NCBI GenBank assembly: GCA_050734135.1
Contig: JBOHUG010000016.1
Location: 1-64,000, forward strand
Origin: Bog-877 sp050734135
Lineage (GTDB): Bacteria > Chloroflexota > Dormibacteria > Aeolococcales > Bog-877
DNA length: 64,000 bases
Direction: 5' to 3'
The translations under genes and the position numbers were made by a program. Below the pieces are notes generated by a model. The model saw nothing but the letters and a program-made list of their open reading frames with translations, was not told the DNA's origin and did not search any database. Below, piece after piece: positions 32,263-41,375 of the stretch. Position 1 is the first letter of the stretch. Each line of letters starts with the position of its first letter.

Positions 32263-33062
32263 ATGGCCGCGAAGGAAAGGGCGGAGCTGCGCGCCGCCTT
32301 CGACGCGGAGATGCGGGGCGAGCTTTCGCTGGAGCTTCCGGAGGGCGGCCACGAGGAGCAGGTCGGACCCGTTTACAGATCCTGGGGCTGGGCCCCCCGC
32401 GGATTCGTCGCCTCAGGAGATCTGAGTCAGCTGAGCGGGTCTCAGCTTGGCGCTTTGATCTGGGAGCAGATCGAATTCTTTGGCGAACGCTCGCTCGCCT
32501 TCGAGTGGAAGACCTATGCCACGATCGAACAGCTGACCTGCCCGAGCGGTTGCGGCAGTCGGGGTTCGTTCCCGAGCTGCGCGAAAGCCTGGTGATCGGC
32601 CGGGTCCAGGAGCTGGACCGGGTGGCGAAACTGCCCCAGAGCGTATCGATCCGATCGGTCAGCACGAGGGCTGACGCCGACCGCATGGCCGCTCTGCTTA
32701 CGGAAGTGGACGGGGCCGACCAGAGCTTCCTGGGCGAGGCCTTCTTCCGGGACCGGCAGGCCAATCCCGACCACGTGGTGCTGCTGGTGGCCGAAGCGAA
32801 CGGGCGGGTGGTCAGCACGGCTCGGTTGAACCTGGTCCGAGGAACCAGATTCGCGACATTGTGGGCTGGCTCGACCCTGCCAAAGTGGCGGAGACAGGGA
32901 ATCTACCGGGCAACGGTGGCCTTCCGGGCCCACCTCGCCGCTGAGCATGGCTCGACCTTCCTCCAGGTCGATGCCTCCGAGAGCAGCCGACCAATCCTGG
33001 AGCGGCTGGGATTCCTCACGGTCAGCACCACCACCCCGTATATCTGGACCCCTCCGGGATAG
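32263..33062 (+). pseudogene. GNAT-family acetyltransferase split by a one-base frameshift
   Basis: ATG 32263 has AGGAG six bases upstream. The first frame gives GELSLELPEGGHEEQVGPVY through SLAFEWKTYA, then the protein continues in the next frame as HDRTADLPERLRQSGFVPEL to a normal end at 33062. Across the junction at about 32517-32520 one base is missing; restoring it gives a single protein of about 266 residues. The second half has GNAT features: VVLLVAEANGRVVSTARLNL, LWAGSTLPKWRRQGIYRATV (acetyl-CoA loop) and ESSRPILERLGFLTVS. It is either a recent pseudogene or an assembly error. Confidence 0.8.
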
Positions 33063-33098
33063 GCCCGAGCGGTCTTGGACCTGCGCCCCGATCAGCGC

Positions 33099-34511
33099 TC
33101 AGAGGACGTAGCGGCGGAGGTCCTCATCTCGGACCAGATCTCCCAACCTGGTCCTCACGAACTCGCGATCCACAGTGACCTTTTGGCCGTGGTAGTCGTC
33201 GGCGGCGAAGGAGACGTCCTGGAGCACCCGCTCCATCACGGTGAAGAGTCGGCGGGCACCGATGTTCTCGTCCCGTTCGTTCACCAGGAAGGCGTGGTGA
33301 GCCAGCTCCTGGACTCCTTCGCCGGTGAACTCCAGCTCCACTTGCTCGGTGGCCAGCAGCTCCGAGTATTGCCGGGTCAGGGCGTTGCTGGGTTCGACCA
33401 GGATCCGGCAGAGGTCCTGCTCCACCAGCGGCTGCAGCTCAACCCGAATCGGGAAGCGGCCCTGGAATTCTGGTATGAGGTCACTAGGCCGAGCTGAGGT
33501 GAAAGCTCCCGCGGCGACGAACAGAACGTGATCGGTGCGGACCTGCCCGTACCGGGTGCTGACCGTCGAGCCCTCGATGACCGGCAGCAGGTCGCGCTGG
33601 ACCCCGGCGCCGCTGACATCGGGGCCGTGGGACTCGACGTAGGGACCGGCGATCTTGTCCACCTCGTCGATGAAGACGATGCCGTTCTCCTCCACCAGAT
33701 GGATGGAGTCGTCGTAAACCCGATCCACGTCCACCAGCCGCTCGGTCTCCTCCTGTGTCAGTACGTGTCGGGCATCAGCGATCGTCATCCGCTTGCTGCG
33801 CTTGCGGGGCGGCGCCAGCTGGCTGAAGAAGTCCGATAGTGACCAGCCGATCTCCTCGTAGCCACTGCCGGAAAAGACCTCCACCGGCGCGGCGTAAGCC
33901 TCCTCCACCTCGATCTCAATCTGGCGGTCATCCAGCTTGCGAGCGGCCAACTTGCGGAGCAGCTGGCGTCGCCGCGCTCGCTCCCGGCGGGCGGCAGCCA
34001 GCTGGTCGGCTGTCGGGGCCTCCTCCGGGGGAGGAGTAGGAGCCGGCACATCGGCTCCATCCCCGGACCCGGCCGCCACGGGTACCGGTTGGTCGGCCGC
34101 CATCAACCGGTCCGCGATCCGGGAGTCGGCTCGCTGCTTGGCCTCGACCTCGACGTCGGCCACGCGCTGACTCTGGACCTGAGTGATCGTCTGTTCCAGG
34201 AGGTCCCGGATGATCGACTCCACATCGCGGCCGACATAACCGACCTCGGTGAACTTGGTGGCCTCCACCTTGATGAAAGGGGAGTGGGTCAGCTGGGCCA
34301 GTCGGCGGGCGATCTCGGTCTTACCGACGCCGGTCGGCCCGATCAGGAGGATGTTGCTGGGCATGATGTCTTGGCGACGCTCGGCGGGCACCTGCATCCG
34401 CCGGTACCGATTGCGCAGCGCGATCGCCATCGCCCGTTTGGCATCCGCCTGGCCCACGATATAGCGGTCCAGGGAGGACACGATCTCCGCCGGTCTAAGC
34501 TCCGAGTCCAA
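33099..34511 (-). CDS. hslU: ATP-dependent protease ATPase subunit HslU
   Basis: A 470-residue AAA+ unfoldase that threads proteins into HslV. It has ALRNRYRRMQVPAERRQDIM, Walker A in ILLIGPTGVGKTEIARRLA, the pore-loop region EVGYVGRDVESIIRDL (GYVG), a long intermediate domain with Pro/Ala-rich insertion (about residues 150-180), Walker B GIVFIDEVDKIAG, and sensor RFPIRVELQPLVEQDL. The C-terminus ends RYVL; the last residues of HslU normally activate HslV. It overlaps hslV by 17 bases. Confidence 0.95.
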   Translation of the reverse strand: MDSELRPAEIVSSLDRYIVGQADAKRAMAIALRNRYRRMQVPAERRQDIMPSNILLIGPTGVGKTEIARRLAQLTHSPFIKVEATKFTEVGYVGRDVESIIRDLLEQTITQVQSQRVADVEVEAKQRADSRIADRLMAADQPVPVAAGSGDGADVPAPTPPPEEAPTADQLAAARRERARRRQLLRKLAARKLDDRQIEIEVEEAYAAPVEVFSGSGYEEIGWSLSDFFSQLAPPRKRSKRMTIADARHVLTQEETERLVDVDRVYDDSIHLVEENGIVFIDEVDKIAGPYVESHGPDVSGAGVQRDLLPVIEGSTVSTRYGQVRTDHVLFVAAGAFTSARPSDLIPEFQGRFPIRVELQPLVEQDLCRILVEPSNALTRQYSELLATEQVELEFTGEGVQELAHHAFLVNERDENIGARRLFTVMERVLQDVSFAADDYHGQKVTVDREFVRTRLGDLVRDEDLRRYVL

Positions 34512-35082
34512 CTGGGTCCCCTTGTGGCGTGTCGGAGATGGTCTCGACCGAGATCTCGCTGTTGGTGTAGATACAGATCGAGGCGGCGATCTCCAGGGCC
34601 TTGCGAGCCACCTCAGCAGCTGGCAGCTTCGTGTGCTCGATCAGCGCTCTAGCCGCCGCATGAGCATAGGGTCCCCCGCTCCCGATGGCGCCGATCCCAT
34701 CGTCGGGTTCGATGACGTCGCCGTCGCCGCTGAGCAGGAGCATCTGGTTGTTCCCCGCCACCACCAGCATGGCGTCCAGATGGCGCAGGTACCGATCGGT
34801 GCGCCACTCCTTGCCGAGCGCGACTGCCGCCCGCAGCAGGTTGCCCTGGTGCTGGTCGAGATGGCGCTCGAACTTGTCGAAGAGGGTGAAGGCATCGGCG
34901 AGGGAGCCGGCAAAGCCCACCACGACCTGGTCGTGATGAATCCGGCGCACCTTCATCGCGCGGTGCTTCATCACCACATCGCCAACGGTCACCTGGCCGT
35001 CTCCAGCGACTGCGATCTCGGTCCCGCGGCGGACGGCAAGGATCGTGGTGGCGCGAATGCCAGCGCCGTCTTGAGTGGTCAC
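34495..35082 (-). CDS. hslV: ATP-dependent protease subunit HslV
   Basis: The proteasome-like peptidase partner of HslU. 195 residues with a short propeptide MTTQDGAGIRA before ATTILAVRRGTEIAVAGDGQ, where the conserved Thr-Thr gives the N-terminal nucleophile after processing. VTVGDVVMKHRAMKVRRI and VVVGFAGSLADAFTLFDKFE follow, then IGSGGPYAHAAARALIEH and ICIYTNSEISVET. The order and overlap with hslU are those of a standard clpQY operon. Confidence 0.95.
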   Translation of the reverse strand: MTTQDGAGIRATTILAVRRGTEIAVAGDGQVTVGDVVMKHRAMKVRRIHHDQVVVGFAGSLADAFTLFDKFERHLDQHQGNLLRAAVALGKEWRTDRYLRHLDAMLVVAGNNQMLLLSGDGDVIEPDDGIGAIGSGGPYAHAAARALIEHTKLPAAEVARKALEIAASICIYTNSEISVETISDTPQGDPVGLGA

Positions 35083-35162
35083 TTGAGTTCAAGTTTACCC
35101 GGGATCCCGATTTCGGCAGCCGAAATGGACCCGGTTCTGGCTGGCCCGCCTATGATTTGGCG

Positions 35163-35711
35163 ATGGCCGACCAGTCACCCGATCCGGCTTGGAACGGGGA
35201 CGAGCGCACGACTCTCACCGGATTCCTGGAGGACCAGCGCGCCACTCTGGCCTGGAAGTGCCAGGGACTCACCGAAACCCAGCTCAAGGAGGCCTCCGTT
35301 GCCCCGTCCCACCTGACCCTCTTAGGACTGGTCCGCCACATGGCCGAGGTTGAGAGGTCCTGGTTCCGACGGCGTCTCTCAGGGGAGTCGATCGGGCCGA
35401 TCTGGTGCACCGCGGCGGAACCGGACGCGGACTTCGATTTGGTCCCCGAAGCAGATGTGACGGAGTCCTTTGCCAGCTGGGAGGCGGAGTGCCGCAGTTC
35501 GCGGTCGATCCTGGCCGAGCTCGACTCCCTCGATGTCACCTTCAGCACCGGTAAATTCCATGTGATGTCGGCGCGCTGCATGGTCAACCACATGATCGAG
35601 GAGTACTCCCGCCACAACGGCCACGCCGACCTGCTCCGTGAGCGGATCGACGGAAAAACTGGGGACTTTCCCCCTCCCGAGGAGCGGATCCCAGCGCCCG
35701 GGCTGGGCTAG
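35163..35711 (+). CDS. DinB-like (DUF664) four-helix protein
   Basis: 182 residues from ATG 35163. It has the DinB/DUF664 metal-binding pattern: LLGLVRHMAEVERSWFRRRL gives the first His; NHMIEEYSRHNGHADLLRER gives the last His pair. The ends GFLEDQRATLAWKCQGLTE and GKTGDFPPPEERIPAPG are normal for the actinobacterial-type group, some of which act as thiol-dependent transferases (mycothiol/bacillithiol) of unknown substrate. It diverges from hslVU by about 80 bases and overlaps the convergent TDT gene stop by four bases. Confidence 0.85.
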   Translation: MADQSPDPAWNGDERTTLTGFLEDQRATLAWKCQGLTETQLKEASVAPSHLTLLGLVRHMAEVERSWFRRRLSGESIGPIWCTAAEPDADFDLVPEADVTESFASWEAECRSSRSILAELDSLDVTFSTGKFHVMSARCMVNHMIEEYSRHNGHADLLRERIDGKTGDFPPPEERIPAPGLG

Positions 35712-36670
35712 CCGCCGCCCGCCTGGTGAGAATCGGGCCAGCTCATTCCCAAGGCTAGCCCCCGGAGCAGCAGGGCCGCCGCAACCAGCAGCCAGGCGCC
35801 GAAGCCGACCCAGACGAAGACCCGTCCCAGGGTGAGCAGCGCCGCCATGCCCGTGACGCTGCCCAGCACCAAACTGCAGACCCCGTACATCCCGAGAGGG
35901 AATACGGTGGCCCAGCGGAGGTGGTGGTGTCCTGCGCGGGGACTGGCCAGCTCGCCCACCAGCAACCCACCAATCCCAGCAGAGGCGGCGGCCCAGAGAA
36001 CAACCACCGCCATCTCCCAGGAGAGGCTCAGCGAGTTACCGCTCAGCCTGAGCCGGAGGCAGACCTCCCCGCCCGCCAGGGTGGCGATCGCCAGAGCACC
36101 CCCGGCCACCCAGTGGTCGCCCCGTCCCCGCAACAGCTCGCGGAAGTCAAATCGAATCACCACGAATAGGTAAGCCGCCAGCGCCAGCCCCCAAGCGCCC
36201 ACGGCCGGAACCACGAGCCACCGGGCTTGGGTGGAGCCCGACAGGGCCGCGGCGGCGACCGAGATCGAGGCCACCGCCACCGGGAGCAGAAACGACAGGC
36301 CACGGGTCGGCGTCTGCCAGCGCCGGAGGACCGGAACCAAGACCAGCCCGAGCAGGGCGATGGCTAGGAGCAGGAGCCCGGCCGCCGGAATCACCCAGCC
36401 CAGTCCCGCAGCCGCCGTTCCCAGGACCGCGGTCGCCGCTACCAGCGTCAGCGCGGCGGGGGAGCTCAGTTCGGAGCCTAGCTCCCGGGGGTCGGCGCTC
36501 AGCCGCACTGCTGTCGCTGCGAGCAGGCACAGCCAGATGGCTGACGCCACTACCAAAAGCGGCTCCGAGATCGCCGTGACCCGAATCCGGGACATCCCGA
36601 TCGCCACGATACCGGTGGCCATGACGATGGCACCGGTCGACAGGGGAATGGTCGTAAGCCGCGCGATCAA
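35708..36670 (-). CDS. TDT-family (TehA/SLAC1-like) transporter
   Basis: A 320-residue membrane protein with about ten hydrophobic segments. The start LTTIPLSTGAIVMATGIVAI followed by GMSRIRVT is typical of tellurite-resistance/dicarboxylate transporters, with PxSTG-x-V/I-MATGI-A near the first helix. Other hydrophobic blocks are regular through the end (GVCSLVLGSVTGMAALL). TehA/SLAC1-type proteins pass anions such as tellurite, malate or nitrate; the substrate is not readable. Its start is followed by about 115 bases to topA. Confidence 0.8.
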   Translation of the reverse strand: MIARLTTIPLSTGAIVMATGIVAIGMSRIRVTAISEPLLVVASAIWLCLLAATAVRLSADPRELGSELSSPAALTLVAATAVLGTAAAGLGWVIPAAGLLLLAIALLGLVLVPVLRRWQTPTRGLSFLLPVAVASISVAAAALSGSTQARWLVVPAVGAWGLALAAYLFVVIRFDFRELLRGRGDHWVAGGALAIATLAGGEVCLRLRLSGNSLSLSWEMAVVVLWAAASAGIGGLLVGELASPRAGHHHLRWATVFPLGMYGVCSLVLGSVTGMAALLTLGRVFVWVGFGAWLLVAAALLLRGLALGMSWPDSHQAGGG

Positions 36671-36785
36671 CCATTACAGGATCACATGAACGGCCGCGAA
36701 ACTCCCAGCCAATGCCACGGGAAATGGCATCGATCCCCGGCTCGAAAGACCCTCGACCGGGGGCCAGCGGACGGCCCCACGGTGG

Positions 36786-39038
36786 CTACCTTCCGACCGG
36801 TTCCTTGACCCGGCGTTTGACCGAAGCCGGGCGAGAGCCCGACTTCGCCGCACCCGGTCCTGAGGAGGCGGCCGGATCCTTGGGTGGGCGGTACTTGCAG
36901 CCGGGATATCCCGAGCAGGAGACGAAGGGCCCGAAACGGCCCCGGCGCTGGACCAGCGGCTTGCCGCAGTCCGGGCAGTTCTCCCCGGTCGGCTCGGCAG
37001 GCGCGGTCGTCCTGGCGGACCCGGCCGCGCCCGCCTCGGTCCGAATGAACCGGCAGCTGGGGTATCCGGAGCAGCCCACGAAAAGGCCACGCCTTCCGGT
37101 TCTTTTGACCAGCGGCTTGGCACAAAGGGGGCAGGCCTCCCCGATCTCCTCCGCCGGGCTGCGCTCCTCCTTGCCTTCGATGAAATCGCACTCGGGATAC
37201 CGGCTGCAGCCGACGAAGTCGCCAAAGCGCCCGCTGCGCATCACCAGGTCGGCTCCGCACTTGGGACAGACGCTACCGGTGGGCTGGGCCTTGATCTTGA
37301 CCCGGGGCATGCTCTCCTGGGCTTCGTCGAGGACTTTGGCGAAGGGCTCGTACCAGGAGCTCACCACCGGAACCCAGGGGCTCTCGCCGGACTCGATCCC
37401 GTCCAGCTGCAGCTCGAGCGCCGCTGTGAAGCCAAGGTCGACCACAGATGGGAACTGGGTGGTGAGGGCCTCGTTCACGGCCACCCCTAGCGGGGTGGGA
37501 TGGAGCCGGCGCTCCTGCTGAACCACGTAGCGACGGGTCTGGATCAGCTCGGTCATGGTGGCGTAGGTGCTGGGTCGCCCGATACCGCGCTCCTCGAGCT
37601 CCTTGACCAGGCTGGCCTCACTGTACCGGGGCGGAGGCTGGCTGAAGTGCTGCTCGGGGACGAGTGCGTTCAGGGTTACCAACTGCTCGCCGCTGAGCTC
37701 GGGGAGGAGCTCGTCCTCGCGCTTCTCCGAGCCGGCAACCCGCAGGTAGCCGTCGAAGACCAGCTGGCTCCCGGTCGCCCGAAAGCGGTGCTGCCCGGCC
37801 ATGATCTCGGCCCTGGTGGCATCGAACTCAGCCGGGCTCATCTGGCTCGCCAGGAAGCGGCGCCAGACCAGCCGGTAAAGCCTTGCCTGGTCGGAGCTGA
37901 GGTACTGCTGGATCTGTTCTGGATCTCGCTCCACCGAGGTGGGGCGGACCGCCTCATGAGCATCCTGGCTGGCCACTGCCGCTTTGGAGCCGCGCCGCTG
38001 GGCACCAGCGTGGCCGAGGTACCGGTTGCCGAAGGTCTGCTCGAGGTATTGCTTGGCTCCAGCGACCGCTGAGTCGCTGAGCCGGACCGAGTCGGTGCGC
38101 ATGTAGGTGATCAGACCGACGGGCCCGGCGCTCCCGAGCTCGACTCCCTCGTAGAGCTGCTGGGCAATCCGCATAGTCTTGGCAGGACTGAAGTGAAGCT
38201 GGGACGAGGCATCCTGCTGCAGGGTGCTGGTGATGTACGGTTGAGGTGGATTCCGTCGCTGCCGGCGACGCTCCACCGCAGCCACCCGAAACTCGGCCTT
38301 CTCGACCTCGGACATGACCCGACGCGCAGCTGCCTCATTGGCCAGCCCCGGCGGTTCAGCTTCATCGGCTTTGGTTTTGGCCCGCTTGCCTTTGGACTCC
38401 AGTCCCACGCCCTGGTAGCGGGCCTTGAACTGCTCCTGGGAGTCGGTGGCGAGGGCGGCGTCGAGACTCCAGCTCTCTACTGAACGGAACGCTTCGATCT
38501 CCTGCTCGCGGTCGCAGACCAGCCGGAGCGCCACCGACTGAACCCGTCCCGCCGAGAGCCCCTTGCGGATCTTGCGCCAGAGCAGCGGACTGAGCTTGTA
38601 CCCCAGTAGCCGGTCGATCACCCGGCGCGCCTGCTGGGCATCGACCAGCCGCTGGTCGATGGGACGTGGCTGGCCCAGGGCGAGCTCGACCGCCTGCTTG
38701 GTGATCTCCCGAAATACGATCCGTTCCGGGTCGATGAGTCCCAGCTGGTTGGCGATGTGCCAGGCAATCGCTTCGCCTTCTCGATCTGGGTCGGCCGCCA
38801 ACAGCACCCGCTTTGATTTGCGGGCGGCCGACTTGAGGTCTCGGAGCTGGCCCTCCTTGCCTTTGATCACCGTGTAGTCCGGCTCGAAGCCGTGCTCGAC
38901 GTCGATCCCCAACTTGGAGCGCGGCAAGTCCACCACGTGGCCCATCGAAGCCCTAACGTCATAGTCGCCACCCAGGAACTTGCTGAGCGTCCGGGCCTTG
39001 CTCGGCGACTCAACGATGATCAGGTTCGATGCTGGCAT
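36786..39038 (-). CDS. topA: DNA topoisomerase I with three C-terminal zinc ribbons
   Basis: A type IA topoisomerase relaxing negative supercoils. 750 residues. The N-terminal Toprim has LIIVESPSKARTLSKFLGGD, with Glu, and LLAADPDREGEAIAWHIA with DxDxE. The active-site tyrosine is in GPVGLITYMRTDSVRLS (about residue 304). The gate region includes RGIGRPSTYATMTELIQTR. The C-terminal half has three four-cysteine zinc ribbons (CPKCGADL..C..C; CPLCAKPL..C..C; CPDCGKPL..C..C), then a basic tail. It diverges from the FNR gene. Confidence 0.96.
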   Translation of the reverse strand: MPASNLIIVESPSKARTLSKFLGGDYDVRASMGHVVDLPRSKLGIDVEHGFEPDYTVIKGKEGQLRDLKSAARKSKRVLLAADPDREGEAIAWHIANQLGLIDPERIVFREITKQAVELALGQPRPIDQRLVDAQQARRVIDRLLGYKLSPLLWRKIRKGLSAGRVQSVALRLVCDREQEIEAFRSVESWSLDAALATDSQEQFKARYQGVGLESKGKRAKTKADEAEPPGLANEAAARRVMSEVEKAEFRVAAVERRRQRRNPPQPYITSTLQQDASSQLHFSPAKTMRIAQQLYEGVELGSAGPVGLITYMRTDSVRLSDSAVAGAKQYLEQTFGNRYLGHAGAQRRGSKAAVASQDAHEAVRPTSVERDPEQIQQYLSSDQARLYRLVWRRFLASQMSPAEFDATRAEIMAGQHRFRATGSQLVFDGYLRVAGSEKREDELLPELSGEQLVTLNALVPEQHFSQPPPRYSEASLVKELEERGIGRPSTYATMTELIQTRRYVVQQERRLHPTPLGVAVNEALTTQFPSVVDLGFTAALELQLDGIESGESPWVPVVSSWYEPFAKVLDEAQESMPRVKIKAQPTGSVCPKCGADLVMRSGRFGDFVGCSRYPECDFIEGKEERSPAEEIGEACPLCAKPLVKRTGRRGLFVGCSGYPSCRFIRTEAGAAGSARTTAPAEPTGENCPDCGKPLVQRRGRFGPFVSCSGYPGCKYRPPKDPAASSGPGAAKSGSRPASVKRRVKEPVGR

Positions 39039-39189
39039 CGGCGGGGGCGGTACCTCGATGGGGCTGGTGGGCGAGTCGGGATTCTAGCAAGAGCGTTCCC
39101 GTCCGCCTCGACTTCCACACCTCGGGCGCAGATCAACGGCTGGCTACACTGACCCGAACTAGCCATCCGAAAGGGGGAAGCCGCCACCC

Positions 39190-39975
39190 TTGGCCAACGA
39201 ACTCTCCGCCAAGTATGAGTCTGTCGAGATCGTCGAGCGGCACGACTACAGCCCCGACCTGTGGTCCATTCGGGTGAGCCACCAACTTCCCTTCGAATTC
39301 CGGGCAGGCCAGTACGCGACTCTCGGGGTTGAGGTGGACGGCAAGCCGCTCGAGCGTCCCTACTCGATCGTCTCATCGCCGGAGGAGAGAGAGCTGGAGT
39401 TCTTCATCGAGCTGATCCCAGATGGGGCCCTGACCCCGCACCTGTACCCCCTCCACGCGGGCGCAGAGCTGCTCATGCGCAAGCGACCCAAGGGAGTATT
39501 CATGAAGGTGGGCTTGGTGCCCGAACGAACCCATCTCTTCCTGGCTACGGTTACCGGAATCGCCCCCTTCGCGAGCCTGCTCCGACAGCTCCGGAGCCAG
39601 CAGGTCCGGGGTGAGGTGGTGCCTCCCAAAATCGTCCTGGTGCAGGGAGCCAGCTTCTCCCACGAATTCGGTTACGCGAAGGAGATGGCTCAGCTCGGCG
39701 CAGAGTTCCCCGACTTCGAGTACGTTCCCACCGTGAGCCGGCCCTGGGGCGATGCCGGGTGGGAGGGCGAGGTCGGTCGCGCGGAGGACGTGCTGCGCAA
39801 ACACGCTGATCGTTCGGGGATCAGACCTGGGAAGGGAGTGGTTTACCTCTGCGGCCATCCCGGCATGATCTCCACCGGGAGGGCGGTGATGCTCCGCGCC
39901 GGACTTCGCGACGAGGACATCCTGGAGGAGCAGTACTGGCCGGAGGGGAAGGCTCCGACCTCAGCATCGGAGTAG
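39190..39975 (+). CDS. Ferredoxin-NADP reductase-type flavoprotein
   Basis: 261 residues of the FNR/Fpr fold. The FAD site is in LERPYSIVSSPEERELEFFI (RxYS), with GQYATLG before it. The NAD(P) site is in FLATVTGIAPFASLLRQLRS, with the GxG-type phosphate loop as TGIAPF, and the later YLCGHPGMISTGRAVML (CG-P) near residue 222. It moves electrons between NADPH and ferredoxin or flavodoxin. The terminal sequence ends QYWPEGKAPTSASE rather than an aromatic residue. A preceding GGGGGAAG-like run sits near the TTG/ATG starts. Confidence 0.9.
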   Translation: MANELSAKYESVEIVERHDYSPDLWSIRVSHQLPFEFRAGQYATLGVEVDGKPLERPYSIVSSPEERELEFFIELIPDGALTPHLYPLHAGAELLMRKRPKGVFMKVGLVPERTHLFLATVTGIAPFASLLRQLRSQQVRGEVVPPKIVLVQGASFSHEFGYAKEMAQLGAEFPDFEYVPTVSRPWGDAGWEGEVGRAEDVLRKHADRSGIRPGKGVVYLCGHPGMISTGRAVMLRAGLRDEDILEEQYWPEGKAPTSASE

Positions 39976-39988
39976 CCTTCCCGGTGCC

Positions 39989-40327
39989 TCAGCGAGCTGG
40001 CTGAAGCAGCAGGGCGTCGAGCTTGGCCCGCAGCGCTGCCTTCGGCTGGTATCCGACAAAGGTGCCCACCGGCTGACCGGCGAGGAAGACCATCAGGGTG
40101 GGAATGCTCATCACCTGGTATTCGCTGGACACCAACGGACAGGCGTCAGTGTCGACCTTGGTGACCTTGAGCCTTCCCTCGTACTCGGCCGCAAAGTCCT
40201 CCACAATCGGGGCGATCATTTTGCAGGGCGGGCACCATTCGGCCCAGAAATCGACCAACACCGGGGTCTCACTCTCGAGAACCTCCTGGCGGAAGCTGAC
40301 GTCGCTGAGGTGGAGGGGCGCAACCAT
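39989..40327 (-). CDS. trxA: Thioredoxin with WCPPC active site
   Basis: A 112-residue thioredoxin starting MVAPLHLSDVSFRQEVL at ATG 40327 with GAGGAG upstream; a longer in-frame start at 40435 would add unlike sequence. The redox site is in VLVDFWAEWCPPCKMIAPIV. The usual motif is WCGPC; here Gly is Pro, which may shift the redox potential (inference). The cis-proline loop QVMSIPTLMVFLAGQPVG is present. It converges with the FNR gene 13 bases away and diverges from the HTH gene. Confidence 0.93.
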   Translation of the reverse strand: MVAPLHLSDVSFRQEVLESETPVLVDFWAEWCPPCKMIAPIVEDFAAEYEGRLKVTKVDTDACPLVSSEYQVMSIPTLMVFLAGQPVGTFVGYQPKAALRAKLDALLLQPAR

Positions 40328-40423
40328 GGGAGATCTCCTCGTCATCTGGAACGGCCGTCGGTTGGCCGGGGCTCGCTGCCCCGGTTCCAACATCATAGCT
40401 CTTTTGTCAGGTATCCTTGACGG

Positions 40424-40816
40424 ATGAGCTATCACCCGGCCAGTCCTCCGGCCGCGGCCGCGGCCGACGTGGTGATGGGGACCCTGGACCAGCTCTCGAC
40501 GCCCGACCGGTTGCTCGCGCTCCGTTCGCTGGCGGTGCTGCTCGGCTCTCGGAGGGCTTCCGCCGTGGTTGCCGCCCGCTCCGAGGGCTTCAGCTGGGCC
40601 GAGATCGCCGATCGACTGGGAATGTCCCGGCAGTCGGTCTGGGAACGGTACGGCACCGAGGTGGGCGAGTCACCTTCCCCCTCTCATCGGCGACAGGCCA
40701 GAGTCCGAGTGCCGCCTGCCACCTTCTCTAATTGCGCTGCCTACAAGGCAGTGACCAGCCGTCCCCGGTCAGCTGGAGCGGGCAGCTCCCAATACCTAAA
40801 GTCCCCGGTTCCCTAG
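40424..40816 (+). CDS. Helix-turn-helix protein, small
   Basis: 130 residues. The N-terminal 85 hold LALRSLAVLLGSRRASAVVA followed by GFSWAEIADRLGMSRQSVWERYG, a clear HTH of the sigma-region-4/AsnC-like kind. The last about 45 residues (after about EVGESPSP) are Ser/Arg/Pro-rich and may be disordered or out of frame. No signal or membrane segment. It diverges from trxA by 96 bases, so it may regulate trxA or itself (inference). Target unknown. Confidence 0.6.
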   Translation: MSYHPASPPAAAAADVVMGTLDQLSTPDRLLALRSLAVLLGSRRASAVVAARSEGFSWAEIADRLGMSRQSVWERYGTEVGESPSPSHRRQARVRVPPATFSNCAAYKAVTSRPRSAGAGSSQYLKSPVP

Positions 40817-41085
40817 CAGAAGGTCCCAGGGCAACCAGGAGCGCCGGACCTCAAGATGGCTACGTACACCGCTGCCCGCAGTTCCCACAGCACAGGTGAG
40901 GCGCCACGAGTCGATCGACCCGATCGGTCCGTTCTACCGGTGGCACCCGCTCAAACTTCCCGTCCGGGCGCGAATCTCCGGTCGCTCGAGGTCGATCCTG
41001 AAGTGTTTGGCCGCGTCAATCGGGGCCACCCGTCGCTGGCGCTCTGCCCGCCTGGTTCTCTGTTCACGCAAGTCCAGCGCAGTGA

Positions 41086-41375
41086 TCAGAACGCTAGGAC
41101 CCGCAGCAACCCGAGTACCGGGCTCAACCGGAGAAGCGGAGGAAACTGTCCGAAGGCCTTCCAGATCAACCTTGGCCACCGTCACCAGAGCCGTCCCGTT
41201 GACCACTGAGGCTTTCGGGAGACCCGATACCGGAGCTGGTGGCAAAACGTACCCAGGCAGGGCCGCCAGGTTGGTGTTGGAGGCGACCACGGCAACCGAG
41301 ACTGCCGCCGGCCGACTCCTGTTGAAGGACTCGGCCTTGATAATGAGCGCCGACCCGGAGCTGCCGCCACCCTCC
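41086..41375 (-). pseudogene. MazF/PemK-type endoribonuclease toxin remnant
   Basis: In one minus-strand frame the sequence reads ALIIKAESFNRSRPAAVSVA, then VVASNTNLAALPGYVLPPAP and GLPKASVVNGTALVTVAKVD, which are the middle and core of a MazF toxin. The C-terminal end appears in another frame (LPSLL-type residues ending LLRVLAF with a stop at 41086-41088). The N-terminal start (the usual RGEIWWADLG) is missing. At least two frameshifts and an N-terminal deletion make it inactive. It follows directly on the MazE-like gene. Confidence 0.75.

Noticed and set aside
36710..36728. Small hairpin ATGCCA/TGGCAT after topA
   Set aside because: Only six pairs and no T-tract; too weak to call a terminator.
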